A stretch of 16,427 nucleotides of DNA, taken from contig JAQGOW010000585.1 in the NCBI GenBank assembly GCA_028293405.1, forward strand, positions 1-16,427, given 5' to 3'. Source of the DNA: Verrucomicrobiales bacterium (GTDB lineage Bacteria > Verrucomicrobiota > Verrucomicrobiia > Limisphaerales > Palsa-1400). The notes under the pieces were generated by a model, which was not told the origin of the DNA, did no database searches, and saw only the letters and a list, made by a program, of their open reading frames with translations. The translations under genes and the position numbers were made by a program. This document shows, in pieces, positions 1 to 8,243 of the stretch. Within the stretch, counting starts at the first letter, position 1; each line of letters opens with the position of its first letter.

Positions 1-1
1 C

Positions 2-277
2 GATTGGGGTGCCCCGATCGCATATGCCGCGATTTCGAAATGTCGCCGCGAAGAAAGCTGGGGCAGGGAACGTCTTATTCTTGAATTCCACAACGAGGAC
101 CGGACCAAGATCTTCAAACTGAAACTCGCCTACAAAGATTATAAGTGTGACAACACTGATTTTCTCAAGACGTTTGAACGCTATTACGGACGCCACCTTA
201 CTGCGCAAAAATACGCCGAAGCTAAAGCTAAAGGCGAAGTCACGGACGATGCCGACGGCGAAGGCGAAGCTGATTGA
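2..277 (+). CDS. C-terminal part of an unrecognised protein (5' truncated by the window edge)
   Basis: Reading frame 2 is open from the first base to a TGA at 275-277, giving the last 91 residues of a protein that starts outside the window. I do not recognise the family. The middle (about residues 20-65) alternates hydrophobic and charged residues in a beta-strand-like way and contains LILEFHNEDRTKIFKLKLAY. It then runs into an aromatic and charged stretch, FLKTFERYYGR, which looks like a final helix. This arrangement resembles the end of a small beta-rich domain such as a bacterial PH-like domain, but that is only a guess. The tail is acidic and probably disordered (GEVTDDADGEGEAD). The frame is credible as coding because codon use is normal and the two other forward frames stop early. 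Rhamnosidase starts 75 bases downstream on the same strand, so co-transcription is possible. Confidence 0.6.
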   Translation, partial: DWGAPIAYAAISKCRREESWGRERLILEFHNEDRTKIFKLKLAYKDYKCDNTDFLKTFERYYGRHLTAQKYAEAKAKGEVTDDADGEGEAD

Positions 278-330
278 GAGGATCGGAGTGTTTTCCAGCT
301 TGGCTTTCTGCGCAAGGTGTCATCATATCG

Positions 331-342
331 TTCAACGTTGAA
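331..342. promoter_or_regulatory. 12-bp perfect palindrome upstream of the rhamnosidase start
   Basis: TTCAACGTTGAA is a perfect inverted repeat with a central CG, ending 10 bases before the ATG at 353. Perfect palindromes with a central CG are typical of LacI-type operators, and sugar-hydrolase genes are often under such control. The role here is inferred from position and shape only. The short palindrome may be chance, and no matching second site was seen in the window. Confidence 0.3.
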
Positions 343-352
343 AGCACCTGCT

Positions 353-3300
353 ATGCATAAACTTTTTGGCACCCTCGGCGCGTTCGCACTTCTGACGACT
401 ATCACAGCGAACGCACTCATCAAACCGGTCGCGCTCCAGTGCGAGTATCTCGACAACCCGTTGGGGATCGACGAAACGGCGCCGCGTTTGAGTTGGAAAG
501 TCGAATCCACCGAAAACAACCAGAAACAAACGGCGTATCACGTTCTCGTCTCGACTAACGAAGCAGTCAAAACCGGTGATCTCTGGGACAGCGGCAAAGT
601 GAATAGCGACGATACTGGCTCGATCTATTATCAAGGCAAGACCCTGAAAACCGGGGAGCATTGTTATTGGAAGGTCCAAGTCTTTGACAAGAACGGCAAG
701 CCGTCGAGCTACAGCAAGGCCGCGACCTGGAGCATGGGCCTTCTGCAACTGTCCGATTGGAAAGGCGACTGGATTGGTTTCGACAAACCGCGCACGACGG
801 CGAACGCGGACGCGCCGCTCGACGGTGCGAAGTGGATTTGGTTTAGCGGTGATAAAGGTCCGAATCTTCCAAAGGCCAAACGTATTTTCATGAGCGCGAT
901 TTTTGTTCCTGAAAAATCGAAGATCCAAAAAGCGGAGCTTTACCTTTCGGCTGACGACACTTGTTCGTTCAACATCAACGGACAACAAGTTGGCCAACCC
1001 GGCGAAAGTCTTGTTAAACGGTGCCTCTTCGTTGATGCGACGTCGCAAATCAAACCCGGGAACAATATTCTTCGCGCGGAGGTCGACAATGCCTCTGACG
1101 GACCGGCTGGTCTAATCGCGAAACTCATCGTCACCACAACCGACGGGAAAAAATACACTGAGGTCACCGATGACTCGTGGCATGCAACCGACAATGGCGG
1201 CGCCAATTGGCATAGTCGTGCTATTGGTGACAAGGAGTGGCCTTTTGTTCAAGTGATCGGCAATTACGGAACGGAGCCTTGGGGCAAGTTGAAGTACTCA
1301 ACGCTTTCGCTGCCGCCACCATCTTATTTGCGCCGTGGGTTCAGCATCGAAAAACCGTTGAAACGTGCCACGGTTTACGCCACCGCGCTGGGCACGTGCG
1401 ATCTTTACGTGAACGGCACGCGGGTGAGCAATGATCGTTTCACGCCCGGCTGGACCGATTACACCAAACGGGTTCATTACCGCGCCTATGATGTCACCGG
1501 TCTCCTCCGTCGGAACCGTAACGCCCTTGGGGCAATCCTCGCCGATGGTTGGTATAGCGGTTACATCGGTTGGGGGCAGAAGCGCGATCACTACGGCACG
1601 AAACCACGTTTCCGGGCGCAGCTGGTTCTCGAATATGCCGACGGTACCAGCGAAATAGTTGCGACCGATGCGGGCTGGAAAGCTACTACTGGCGCGATCC
1701 GCGAAGCAGATTTCCTGATGGGCGAAAGTTATGACGCGCGCGCGGTGTCGAATTGGTGTGATCCTGAAAACAAGGATTCCGGCTGGGATAACGTCGTCAT
1801 TGGTTCAGAGATGACTCCGAAGATCGAAGCGCATTCCGGTCCGGCGGTGCGCGCCTTCACGGAATTGACGCCAATCGATTTCAATCAACCGCAACCTGAA
1901 ACTTACGTGTTCAATATGGGCCAAAACTTCGCGGGACTCGCTCGCCTGACCGTTCGTGGGGAGCGCGGGCAAAAAGTAACGTTGCGGTTTGCCGAACGCC
2001 TCAATCCTGACGGCACCGTCTATACGACAAACCTCCGCGGCGCTCGTGCGACTGATACTTATATCTGCAGCGGCAAAGGCGTGGAAACATGGGAACCGCG
2101 TTTCACTTTCCACGGGTTTCAATACGTCGAAGTCACCGGACTCAAACAGCCGCCGACAAAAGCGACGATTACCGGTGTTGCATTGAGCAGCGATACTCCG
2201 CATGTCGGTTCGTTCGACTCATCGGATGCGATGCTCAATCGTCTCTCGCGAAATATCTATTGGACGCAACGCGCCAACTTTATCGACATCCCGACGGATT
2301 GCCCGCAACGGGACGAACGTCTTGGTTGGACCGGCGACGCGCAAGTTTACGTCCGTGCAGCCACGCTCAACTGCGATGTTCACGCGTTCTTCGACAAATG
2401 GTTGGTGGACCTTGATGACGGGCAACGTGCCGATGGCCAATTCCCAATGGTCGCGCCCGTTAAGATTGCCGGGGACGACGGTGGTCCTGCCTGGGCCGAT
2501 GCCGGTGTGATTTGCCCGGTGACCATCAACTGGGTTTACAATGATCGCCGCGTTTTGGAGCGCCATTATCCTGCTATGACCAAGTTCATCGAGTTTTGTA
2601 AAAACCGCAGCACACCTGATTTGCTGCCGCCGAAGCAATTTCACTGCTTCGGTGATTGGCTCAGCATCAACGCGGACACGCCGAAGGATGTCATCTACGA
2701 AGCATACTTTGCCTACAGCACAAAACTCGTTGCACGCGCTGCCGAAACTCTCGGCAAACAACTAGACGCTGCCAAATACAATGAGCTGTTTAACCAGATC
2801 AAAGCAGCGTTTAACAAAGCTTACGTCAGTGCCGATGGCCGTATCAAAGGCGATACCCAGACGGCCTATGTGCTCGCGCTCGCGTTTGATTTGCTCGACG
2901 TAGAAAAGCAAAAACTCGCGGGTAAATATTTGGTTGAAGACATCGAAAAACGCGATTGGCATCTCTCGACCGGCTTCATCGGCACGAAGAGCTTGATGCT
3001 CGTCCTCGCAAAAATCGGTCGCGACGATGTCGCTTACCGGCTCATTCACAACACGACGTTCCCGAGTTGGGGCTTTAGCATCGAGCAAGGCGCGACCAGC
3101 ATCTGGGAACGTTGGGACGGTTGGCGGCCCGAGAAAGGTTTTCAAGATCCCGGGATGAATTCGTTTGCGCATTATTCATTCGGCGCGGTGTATCAATGGA
3201 TGGTCGAGAATATTGGCGGTATTCACACCGATGGCCCCGGTTACAAACACCTCGTCATCGCACCTGTTCCGGACGGACACATGCAATGGGCTAAAACGAG

Positions 3301-3463
3301 CTACAACAGCATGCACGGCCTTATCTCAAGCAATTGGAAGATTGAAAACCACAAGCTGAAACTGGACGTAACGATCCCCGCTAACACGACGGCAACGGTG
3401 ATGCTTCCGGGGCAGGAAGGTAAAGAAATCGGCTCCGGGACTTATCACTTTGAATCGCTGTGA
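353..3463 (+). CDS. Secreted alpha-L-rhamnosidase, glycoside hydrolase family 78
   Basis: This enzyme removes terminal alpha-L-rhamnose from plant or microbial polysaccharides and glycosides by the inverting GH78 mechanism. The protein is 1036 residues. Residues 1-21 form a signal peptide with an ANA cleavage site and no lipobox cysteine, so it should be exported to the periplasm or beyond. The order is a fibronectin-like N-terminal domain (about 25-115), a beta-sandwich with YLSADDTCSFNINGQQV (from 195), a second beta-sandwich with YATALGTCDLYVNGTRV (from 341), a further beta domain, the (alpha/alpha)6 catalytic barrel, and a C-terminal beta domain. The GH78 signature DCPQRDERLGWTGD places the likely general acid at E655. 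TSIWERWDGW places the likely general base at E919, by analogy with E636 and E895 of Streptomyces avermitilis Rha78A. The ATG at 353 is preferred over an in-frame GTG at 317 because it begins the signal peptide directly. The 3' end overlaps the convergent membrane-protein gene by 19 bases. Confidence 0.95.
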   Translation: MHKLFGTLGAFALLTTITANALIKPVALQCEYLDNPLGIDETAPRLSWKVESTENNQKQTAYHVLVSTNEAVKTGDLWDSGKVNSDDTGSIYYQGKTLKTGEHCYWKVQVFDKNGKPSSYSKAATWSMGLLQLSDWKGDWIGFDKPRTTANADAPLDGAKWIWFSGDKGPNLPKAKRIFMSAIFVPEKSKIQKAELYLSADDTCSFNINGQQVGQPGESLVKRCLFVDATSQIKPGNNILRAEVDNASDGPAGLIAKLIVTTTDGKKYTEVTDDSWHATDNGGANWHSRAIGDKEWPFVQVIGNYGTEPWGKLKYSTLSLPPPSYLRRGFSIEKPLKRATVYATALGTCDLYVNGTRVSNDRFTPGWTDYTKRVHYRAYDVTGLLRRNRNALGAILADGWYSGYIGWGQKRDHYGTKPRFRAQLVLEYADGTSEIVATDAGWKATTGAIREADFLMGESYDARAVSNWCDPENKDSGWDNVVIGSEMTPKIEAHSGPAVRAFTELTPIDFNQPQPETYVFNMGQNFAGLARLTVRGERGQKVTLRFAERLNPDGTVYTTNLRGARATDTYICSGKGVETWEPRFTFHGFQYVEVTGLKQPPTKATITGVALSSDTPHVGSFDSSDAMLNRLSRNIYWTQRANFIDIPTDCPQRDERLGWTGDAQVYVRAATLNCDVHAFFDKWLVDLDDGQRADGQFPMVAPVKIAGDDGGPAWADAGVICPVTINWVYNDRRVLERHYPAMTKFIEFCKNRSTPDLLPPKQFHCFGDWLSINADTPKDVIYEAYFAYSTKLVARAAETLGKQLDAAKYNELFNQIKAAFNKAYVSADGRIKGDTQTAYVLALAFDLLDVEKQKLAGKYLVEDIEKRDWHLSTGFIGTKSLMLVLAKIGRDDVAYRLIHNTTFPSWGFSIEQGATSIWERWDGWRPEKGFQDPGMNSFAHYSFGAVYQWMVENIGGIHTDGPGYKHLVIAPVPDGHMQWAKTSYNSMHGLISSNWKIENHKLKLDVTIPANTTATVMLPGQEGKEIGSGTYHFESL

Positions 3464-5757
3464 CGCGGTTGGTTTCGTAGGAGCCAGAGGATTATTGCGC
3501 AGGCGAGTAGTCCGGCTCCCGAGATAGCGACGCCGGCGTAAAACATTTTGTCGCGATAAACGAATCGGACGAGATGTTTGCCTTCCGGGATTTCGATGGC
3601 TTGAAAAGCTTCGTTGGCGCGCAGAATCGGCACAGCTTTTCCGTCCACAAACGCTTTCCAGTTGTGGAAATATGTTTGTGCGACAACGAGCATCGTGCGG
3701 CGCGTCGCCTCGACGTCGTAAAGGTGTTCGTGTGTGCGCACGATTTGCGATTGCACTCGCGCTGACGTGTCGCGAGTCGCAGAAACGGCGGCCTTCAAGT
3801 CGGTTGGTAGTATGACAGTATCGCGCGGTTTGAAATTGCGAAGCACTTCGAGCGTGGTCGACTCATCGGCAAATATAGGTTGTTGGCCAATCGTCGCCAT
3901 CGGCATCGCGTTGTCGAACGCGTCCCAGGTGAACAGGCGCTCATAGGAAGTCACCTGCGAAACGCCGACGAATTGGGCCAAAGTAACGGGCAGGGGCTCG
4001 GAATAGAGAAGTGTCGCGACAGCAGCTTGCTCGCGCAAATGTAGTGAGTAAAACCCGTTCACTTTCGGAATGCATGTGTAGTCGGTCGCATTGGTTGTGC
4101 CGCAATCCAATAGGTTGCAGTTTTTAAATAAGTCGTGGCGTTGGCCCATGTACATGTTGAGCGGATAAGGATGCGCTGAACTGCCCATCAGGGTCTCAAC
4201 GGCCAACGAAACCATTGCCCGCGATTCCCCGAGTTTCGGGAAGGTTTTCATTTGTGGCGGTCGCGGCTCGTATGCAGCGGTGATCACCGTCGGGTTTTGG
4301 CTTGGGACGTGGAAGGAAATGTCTGTGCCGACGGCAAGCAGGCTCGCGAACAAACAAACGATTTTCGTGCTTGGCTGAAGTGTTTTACTCGCAAAGATGA
4401 GCAAACCAATCCCGACGATCAATGAAACCAGCCGCAGTGAGCCGTTGATGCAAACATCAGCGCGATACTTCACCGGCCCGATGAACACATTGGCCAAAAT
4501 AGCCAGCACGACAATGCAAATTCCGAAGGCGACTTTAAGTGATATTCGCGCGTCTACGCGCGTCTGGAGATAAGCCGCTCCGGCGGCGGCAAGCAGGGGA
4601 AGGGCGAAGATCGTGAGGGCGATATATTTGATTGGGTAGCGGATGAAGCCGAGGATTGGGAGCGCGGCTTTTACAAGCTTTAACACGACGGCGGAATCTC
4701 CCATTGCGAATACAATTCCTGCAATAGCGACACCAGCCAGGAGCAGGGTCTTGAGTTGTCGCGCTTTGAAGATGGCAGTCGCCGCAAGCAGTAACGTCAC
4801 CAGACCGGTGTAGTAAGAGCTGGTCCATTGCTGCTGGTCCGCTGTCCAGACGCCTGCTACGGAAGGCGTCGAACGGAAGAGTGGGACAAAAAAGTTCGCG
4901 ACGCCCCACACCGGCAGTGACCATGTGCTGGTATCGAAGGAACTGCTGCGGTCACCATGTTTTATGAGGTCGAAGGTGGGCAGTAGTTGCGCTGCGCTCA
5001 AAATGGCGACGAGCATCGCGCATCCGAAAAGCACGAGGGCATCCATCCAACACCATCTTTTTCTGCGCCATGACGCGGCGGCAAACCAGCCCAGCACAAT
5101 TAGCCAGGTCAGCAGGATGAATTCGGGCGAGCCGGTGAGCATCTGGCACGCGCCGACTAATGCCGCCCAGACGATGGCGCGGTCTCCCTTTTTCCATGCG
5201 CGTTCGCAGAGCAAGATGACCCAGGGCATCCAGGCGAGCGCGGCGAGATTGCACGGCCACATGATGCATTGGAGGCTCAGGCCGTTCCACGCGAAGACGA
5301 GTCCGGCAAATGTCGCACCGAAGCGGCTTCCAAATAATCGGTGCGCGAGTTTGTACATTCCAACTGCCGCGAGAAACATGTGCGCGAGCAGGAAGGCGTT
5401 CATCGACCACGGCATCGGAAACGCGATGTAAAGCAATGAGCCCGGATAGAGCACCATCGTGTTCCATTGGGCGAGGAACGGAATGCCGCAGTTGCTGTAT
5501 GGATTCCACAAAGGAATTTCGCCGTGCCAGAGGGAGTTCTTGATGTAGGAGCCGACGGGATAACCGAAGAGGCCGGCGTCGCGATAAAAGAAAGCGTGAC
5601 TGCCCAGAACGATTTCCGGGAAACGAACGAGCATGAGCAGACCCAAAATCAGGCAGAGGCGGCCGGCTGTAAAAACATGATCGCACCCGGCGAAGGAAAC
5701 GGGTTTGGCTGGACTTGGTGGTAAAGCCGCACTGGTTACGTGCTGCTGGTCATGCAC
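3445..5757 (-). CDS. YfhO-family polytopic membrane protein (GT-C-like)
   Basis: A 770-residue integral membrane protein with about a dozen hydrophobic helices from residue 31 onward. A soluble beta-rich extracytoplasmic segment follows (about 500-725), then a last helix near the C terminus. The first loop carries FFYRDAGLFGYP (D60) and GEIPLWNPYSNCGIPF (E80, W84-N85-P86), the hallmark of the YfhO family. The C-terminal pattern of HNWKAFVDGK, then a beta hairpin, then FVYRDKMFYAG is also typical. Firmicute YfhO is implicated in glycosylating lipoteichoic acid; the substrate in this organism is unknown, but a lipid-linked sugar donor and a cell-envelope acceptor are likely. Translation starts at GTG 5757, because TGA lies two codons upstream and the next Met is inside the first helix. 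No clear ribosome-binding site is present. It lies 30 bases downstream of the GT39-like gene and is very probably co-transcribed with it. Confidence 0.88.
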   Translation of the reverse strand: MHDQQHVTSAALPPSPAKPVSFAGCDHVFTAGRLCLILGLLMLVRFPEIVLGSHAFFYRDAGLFGYPVGSYIKNSLWHGEIPLWNPYSNCGIPFLAQWNTMVLYPGSLLYIAFPMPWSMNAFLLAHMFLAAVGMYKLAHRLFGSRFGATFAGLVFAWNGLSLQCIMWPCNLAALAWMPWVILLCERAWKKGDRAIVWAALVGACQMLTGSPEFILLTWLIVLGWFAAASWRRKRWCWMDALVLFGCAMLVAILSAAQLLPTFDLIKHGDRSSSFDTSTWSLPVWGVANFFVPLFRSTPSVAGVWTADQQQWTSSYYTGLVTLLLAATAIFKARQLKTLLLAGVAIAGIVFAMGDSAVVLKLVKAALPILGFIRYPIKYIALTIFALPLLAAAGAAYLQTRVDARISLKVAFGICIVVLAILANVFIGPVKYRADVCINGSLRLVSLIVGIGLLIFASKTLQPSTKIVCLFASLLAVGTDISFHVPSQNPTVITAAYEPRPPQMKTFPKLGESRAMVSLAVETLMGSSAHPYPLNMYMGQRHDLFKNCNLLDCGTTNATDYTCIPKVNGFYSLHLREQAAVATLLYSEPLPVTLAQFVGVSQVTSYERLFTWDAFDNAMPMATIGQQPIFADESTTLEVLRNFKPRDTVILPTDLKAAVSATRDTSARVQSQIVRTHEHLYDVEATRRTMLVVAQTYFHNWKAFVDGKAVPILRANEAFQAIEIPEGKHLVRFVYRDKMFYAGVAISGAGLLACAIILWLLRNQPRHSDSK

Positions 5758-5787
5758 GCTTCATTAACCGCAAAATCACAGAGCGCG

Positions 5788-7419
5788 TCAATGTGCAATC
5801 TGGTAAAGGCGGAGCGCGTTGGTGTGGAGATTGTTTGCGCGGAGGAGGTCGAAGTTCTGGACGAGGTGAAAATCGGACGGATGTTGCTCCAGCGCGGTGC
5901 GCAATAAATCGAGATGTTTGGTTTGGTATTGTTTGGGAATGGATTCGTCGAGAACGACGTATTCAATCGAATCGTTTTTGAGCAACGTGGCGAGCTGATC
6001 TGAGGTAGAATATTCTGCGCCGTTTTTATCGGCCATTTTTTTGGCGTAGGTGAGGTGATATGCGCCGCCTTCCCAGGTGCTTGCCGCGAGTTTTTTGCTG
6101 GCGCGCTGGACTAAGTGGCCGGGACGTTTCTCACGCATGGCAACTTCGCTAATGAACATGCCTTCGCCGCGGGCATCGGAGGCGACGAGCAGCGTGGAAT
6201 TTTTTGGGCTCGTATTAATGATCGCGTCAGCGACCGCACCGTAGCCGGCGTAACCTTTGCGCGGTATGTAGTATACGGTGAGGACAAAAACGACGGCGAG
6301 GAAGGTGAATACGATTGCCGATGATTTTAAAAGTGACAGGCGAGGGGACCTGAGTTGGGTCGCAATCCAATCGGCTCCGGTCCATGCAAAATAGATGAGT
6401 GCGGGAGCTGCGGGAATTAAGTGGCGCGCTTCGAACCCGGTGGGCACGAGCATGTGAAATACAACGATGCTGATGAACAGCGCACCGAGTGCTGCATCGG
6501 CCGAGGTCATTATTGAACGGCGTGCCAGCGTAAAGGCCAGACCGATGAGACTGGCCAGCAACATGGTGAATCCGCACATCTGCGCGAGTTTGCCTGCGTA
6601 ATACGGAATGGCCGCGTGTGTGAACGACCAACCGACTGATTCACCAGCCATGCCTTCTCGCGCGATTTTCAGTGTCGCGAGTGTCCATGGCCCGGCCACG
6701 ATCGTCACGACAATGGCAGATGCCCAAAACGCACGGGTTTTCAGCAGAGAAAATCTTCGGGTTAATAACAGCGAGAAGATCGGAACTAGGGCGAGACTGA
6801 AGCCGGAAAACTTTACGAGAATCGCGACTGCGGCAACAAGGCCGAACAATACGGAATATTTGAGGCGTGACGTTTCCAGAAATCGCGCCCAGAAAATCGC
6901 GGCAGCGAGCAGCAGGAGTGTCATTGGAATTTCAGTCATCACTGCCGAAGCGAATTGTTGGACGAGTGGGACGTAGAGAAATAACAAAGTTCCCGCTAAG
7001 CCTTTCCACACTCCAAACTTCGCTCGCAAGAAGCTGAAGAAGATCGTTGCCGCACCGGATGTGAGCACTACCATCAGTAACATGATCGAAACGCGCGATG
7101 GGGAGAAGATGAGTGTCCACGCTGATTGAATGACGTAGAACATCGGCGGCCAATGGCCGAGTGCGACTTTGGGATAGTGTTCGTAATAGTCTTTTGCAAA
7201 GTGCATCGCGTTTCTGGGGAAGCCGTGGGCGATGTAGTCACGCACCATCAGGCCGGTGATGTAATGGGCTGCTTCGTCCGGTTCGCTGCCGAATTCGGCG
7301 CGATAGGCGCCCGTGAACGACTGAATCATTACCACCATCGCGAAAAAGAGAAGGAACGGGAGCAAACAGCTGCGCCAACTGAATTTGTTGGGCTGAGTTA
7401 GGCGATCTGCGTCGGGCAT
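5788..7419 (-). CDS. GT39-like (ArnT/PMT-type) membrane glycosyltransferase
   Basis: A 543-residue membrane protein resembling the GT-C glycosyltransferases of family 39, which move a sugar from a polyprenyl-phosphate donor to protein or lipid on the outer face of the inner membrane. After a first hydrophobic helix (about 16-33), the loop contains the acidic pair D48-E49 in SEPDEAAHYITG. This is the position and type of the catalytic acidic residue in GT-C enzymes. HWPPMFYVIQ follows, then about ten further helices to residue 390 and a soluble C-terminal domain. The frame extends 35 codons further, to an ATG at 7524. I reject that start because the extension would translate the TTAGCCTTT repeats and overlap the neighbouring ATPase gene. 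The ATG at 7419 has no good ribosome-binding site, so the exact start is uncertain. It is the first gene of a unit with the YfhO-like gene. The acceptor is unknown. Confidence 0.85.
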   Translation of the reverse strand: MPDADRLTQPNKFSWRSCLLPFLLFFAMVVMIQSFTGAYRAEFGSEPDEAAHYITGLMVRDYIAHGFPRNAMHFAKDYYEHYPKVALGHWPPMFYVIQSAWTLIFSPSRVSIMLLMVVLTSGAATIFFSFLRAKFGVWKGLAGTLLFLYVPLVQQFASAVMTEIPMTLLLLAAAIFWARFLETSRLKYSVLFGLVAAVAILVKFSGFSLALVPIFSLLLTRRFSLLKTRAFWASAIVVTIVAGPWTLATLKIAREGMAGESVGWSFTHAAIPYYAGKLAQMCGFTMLLASLIGLAFTLARRSIMTSADAALGALFISIVVFHMLVPTGFEARHLIPAAPALIYFAWTGADWIATQLRSPRLSLLKSSAIVFTFLAVVFVLTVYYIPRKGYAGYGAVADAIINTSPKNSTLLVASDARGEGMFISEVAMREKRPGHLVQRASKKLAASTWEGGAYHLTYAKKMADKNGAEYSTSDQLATLLKNDSIEYVVLDESIPKQYQTKHLDLLRTALEQHPSDFHLVQNFDLLRANNLHTNALRLYQIAH

Positions 7420-7469
7420 TCGGAGGAAGTTACCGATTTCCCGGCCAACGCCCAAACGAATTTTTTCTT

Positions 7470-7498
7470 TTAGCCTTTGGCACTTAGCCTTTAGCCTT
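7470..7498. repeat. Three short direct repeats TTAGCCTT(T) in a divergent spacer
   Basis: TTAGCCTTT occurs at 7470-7478 and 7484-7492, and TTAGCCTT overlaps the second copy at 7491-7498. The cluster sits in the 86-base spacer between the divergent GT39-like and LolD-like genes. Its minus-strand translation (RRLKAKCQRLKEK) makes the spurious N-terminal extension of the GT39 reading frame. The function is unknown: it could be a binding site array or a fragment of a dispersed intergenic repeat. Confidence 0.55.
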
Positions 7499-7505
7499 CG
7501 CCCCA

Positions 7506-8210
7506 ATGCCGACGCCTGGTCCATTGTTGAGAGTTCAAGACGTATGGAAATCGTACGAGGGGATGACTCCCGATGCGGCTGTTCATGTTTTGAACGGGAT
7601 TAGTTTTGACGTGAACCGTGGCGAGTCCGTCGCGATTGTTGGACCGTCTGGTTCGGGCAAGAGCACATTGCTCAACATTATTGGGACGCTCGATTCGCCT
7701 TCGCGTGGGAAGGTGTTTCTCGAGAATCGCGATCTTTCTATTCTGGATGAACGGCAGATTGCCGAAGTTCGAAATTTTCGCATCGGGTTTGTTTTCCAAG
7801 CGCACCATTTGCTGCCGCAATGCACGGTGCTGGAGAATGTGATGATTCCGACGCTGGCTACGCCGCAAGCGGACTGGCGGCAAATCGCTCAGGAACGTGC
7901 TTTGCAATTGCTCGACCGAGTCGGATTGCGTTCGCGTCTGAATCATCGTCCGGGCCAACTTTCCGGCGGTGAACGTCAACGCGTTGCGGTGGTGCGCGCG
8001 CTCATCAATCAGCCGCAGCTCTTGTTGGCTGACGAACCGACCGGCGCGCTCGATAGCAAAGCGTCGGAGGAATTATCGCAGTTGCTCGTCGACTTGAACG
8101 CGGAGGGGAAGGTGACGTTGATGATCGTCACGCACGCGACTTCGCTGGCGAATCGGATGAAGCGCATCCTGCGTTTGACAGATGGCAGAATCAGCGATTC
8201 CACGTTTTAG
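7506..8210 (+). CDS. ABC transporter ATP-binding protein, LolD/MacB type
   Basis: A complete 234-residue nucleotide-binding subunit. Walker A is GPSGSGKST (46-54), the Q-loop is FVFQ with Q98, the signature is LSGGERQRVA (152-161), Walker B is LLLADE with catalytic E177, and the switch histidine is H210. The VGPSGSGKSTLLN, LGxLD-like and ADEPTGALD patterns are those of the LolD/FtsE/MacB group, which works with FtsX-type permeases in lipoprotein release, mechanotransmission or export. No permease gene lies nearby: the upstream gene is divergent and the next gene downstream encodes a decarboxylase. The partner must therefore be encoded elsewhere, or the function differs. For this reason no gene symbol is given. 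The ATG at 7506 has no visible Shine-Dalgarno sequence, but the family N terminus (LLRVQDVWKSY) begins at residue 7, so the start is about right. Confidence 0.92.
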   Translation: MPTPGPLLRVQDVWKSYEGMTPDAAVHVLNGISFDVNRGESVAIVGPSGSGKSTLLNIIGTLDSPSRGKVFLENRDLSILDERQIAEVRNFRIGFVFQAHHLLPQCTVLENVMIPTLATPQADWRQIAQERALQLLDRVGLRSRLNHRPGQLSGGERQRVAVVRALINQPQLLLADEPTGALDSKASEELSQLLVDLNAEGKVTLMIVTHATSLANRMKRILRLTDGRISDSTF

Positions 8211-8243
8211 CCTGCGGCCTAGTCGTGCGAGGTTAGGTGTGGT

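Noticed and set aside
332..1048. 238-codon minus-strand open frame
   Set aside because: Antisense to the signal peptide and N-terminal domains of the rhamnosidase. The translation has no family features.
4952..5686. 244-codon minus-strand open frame in another phase
   Set aside because: It is a shadow of the YfhO-like gene; Arg-rich, no recognisable motifs.
7420..7524. 35-codon N-terminal extension of the GT39-like gene
   Set aside because: It translates the TTAGCCTTT repeats and overlaps the start of the divergent ATPase gene.
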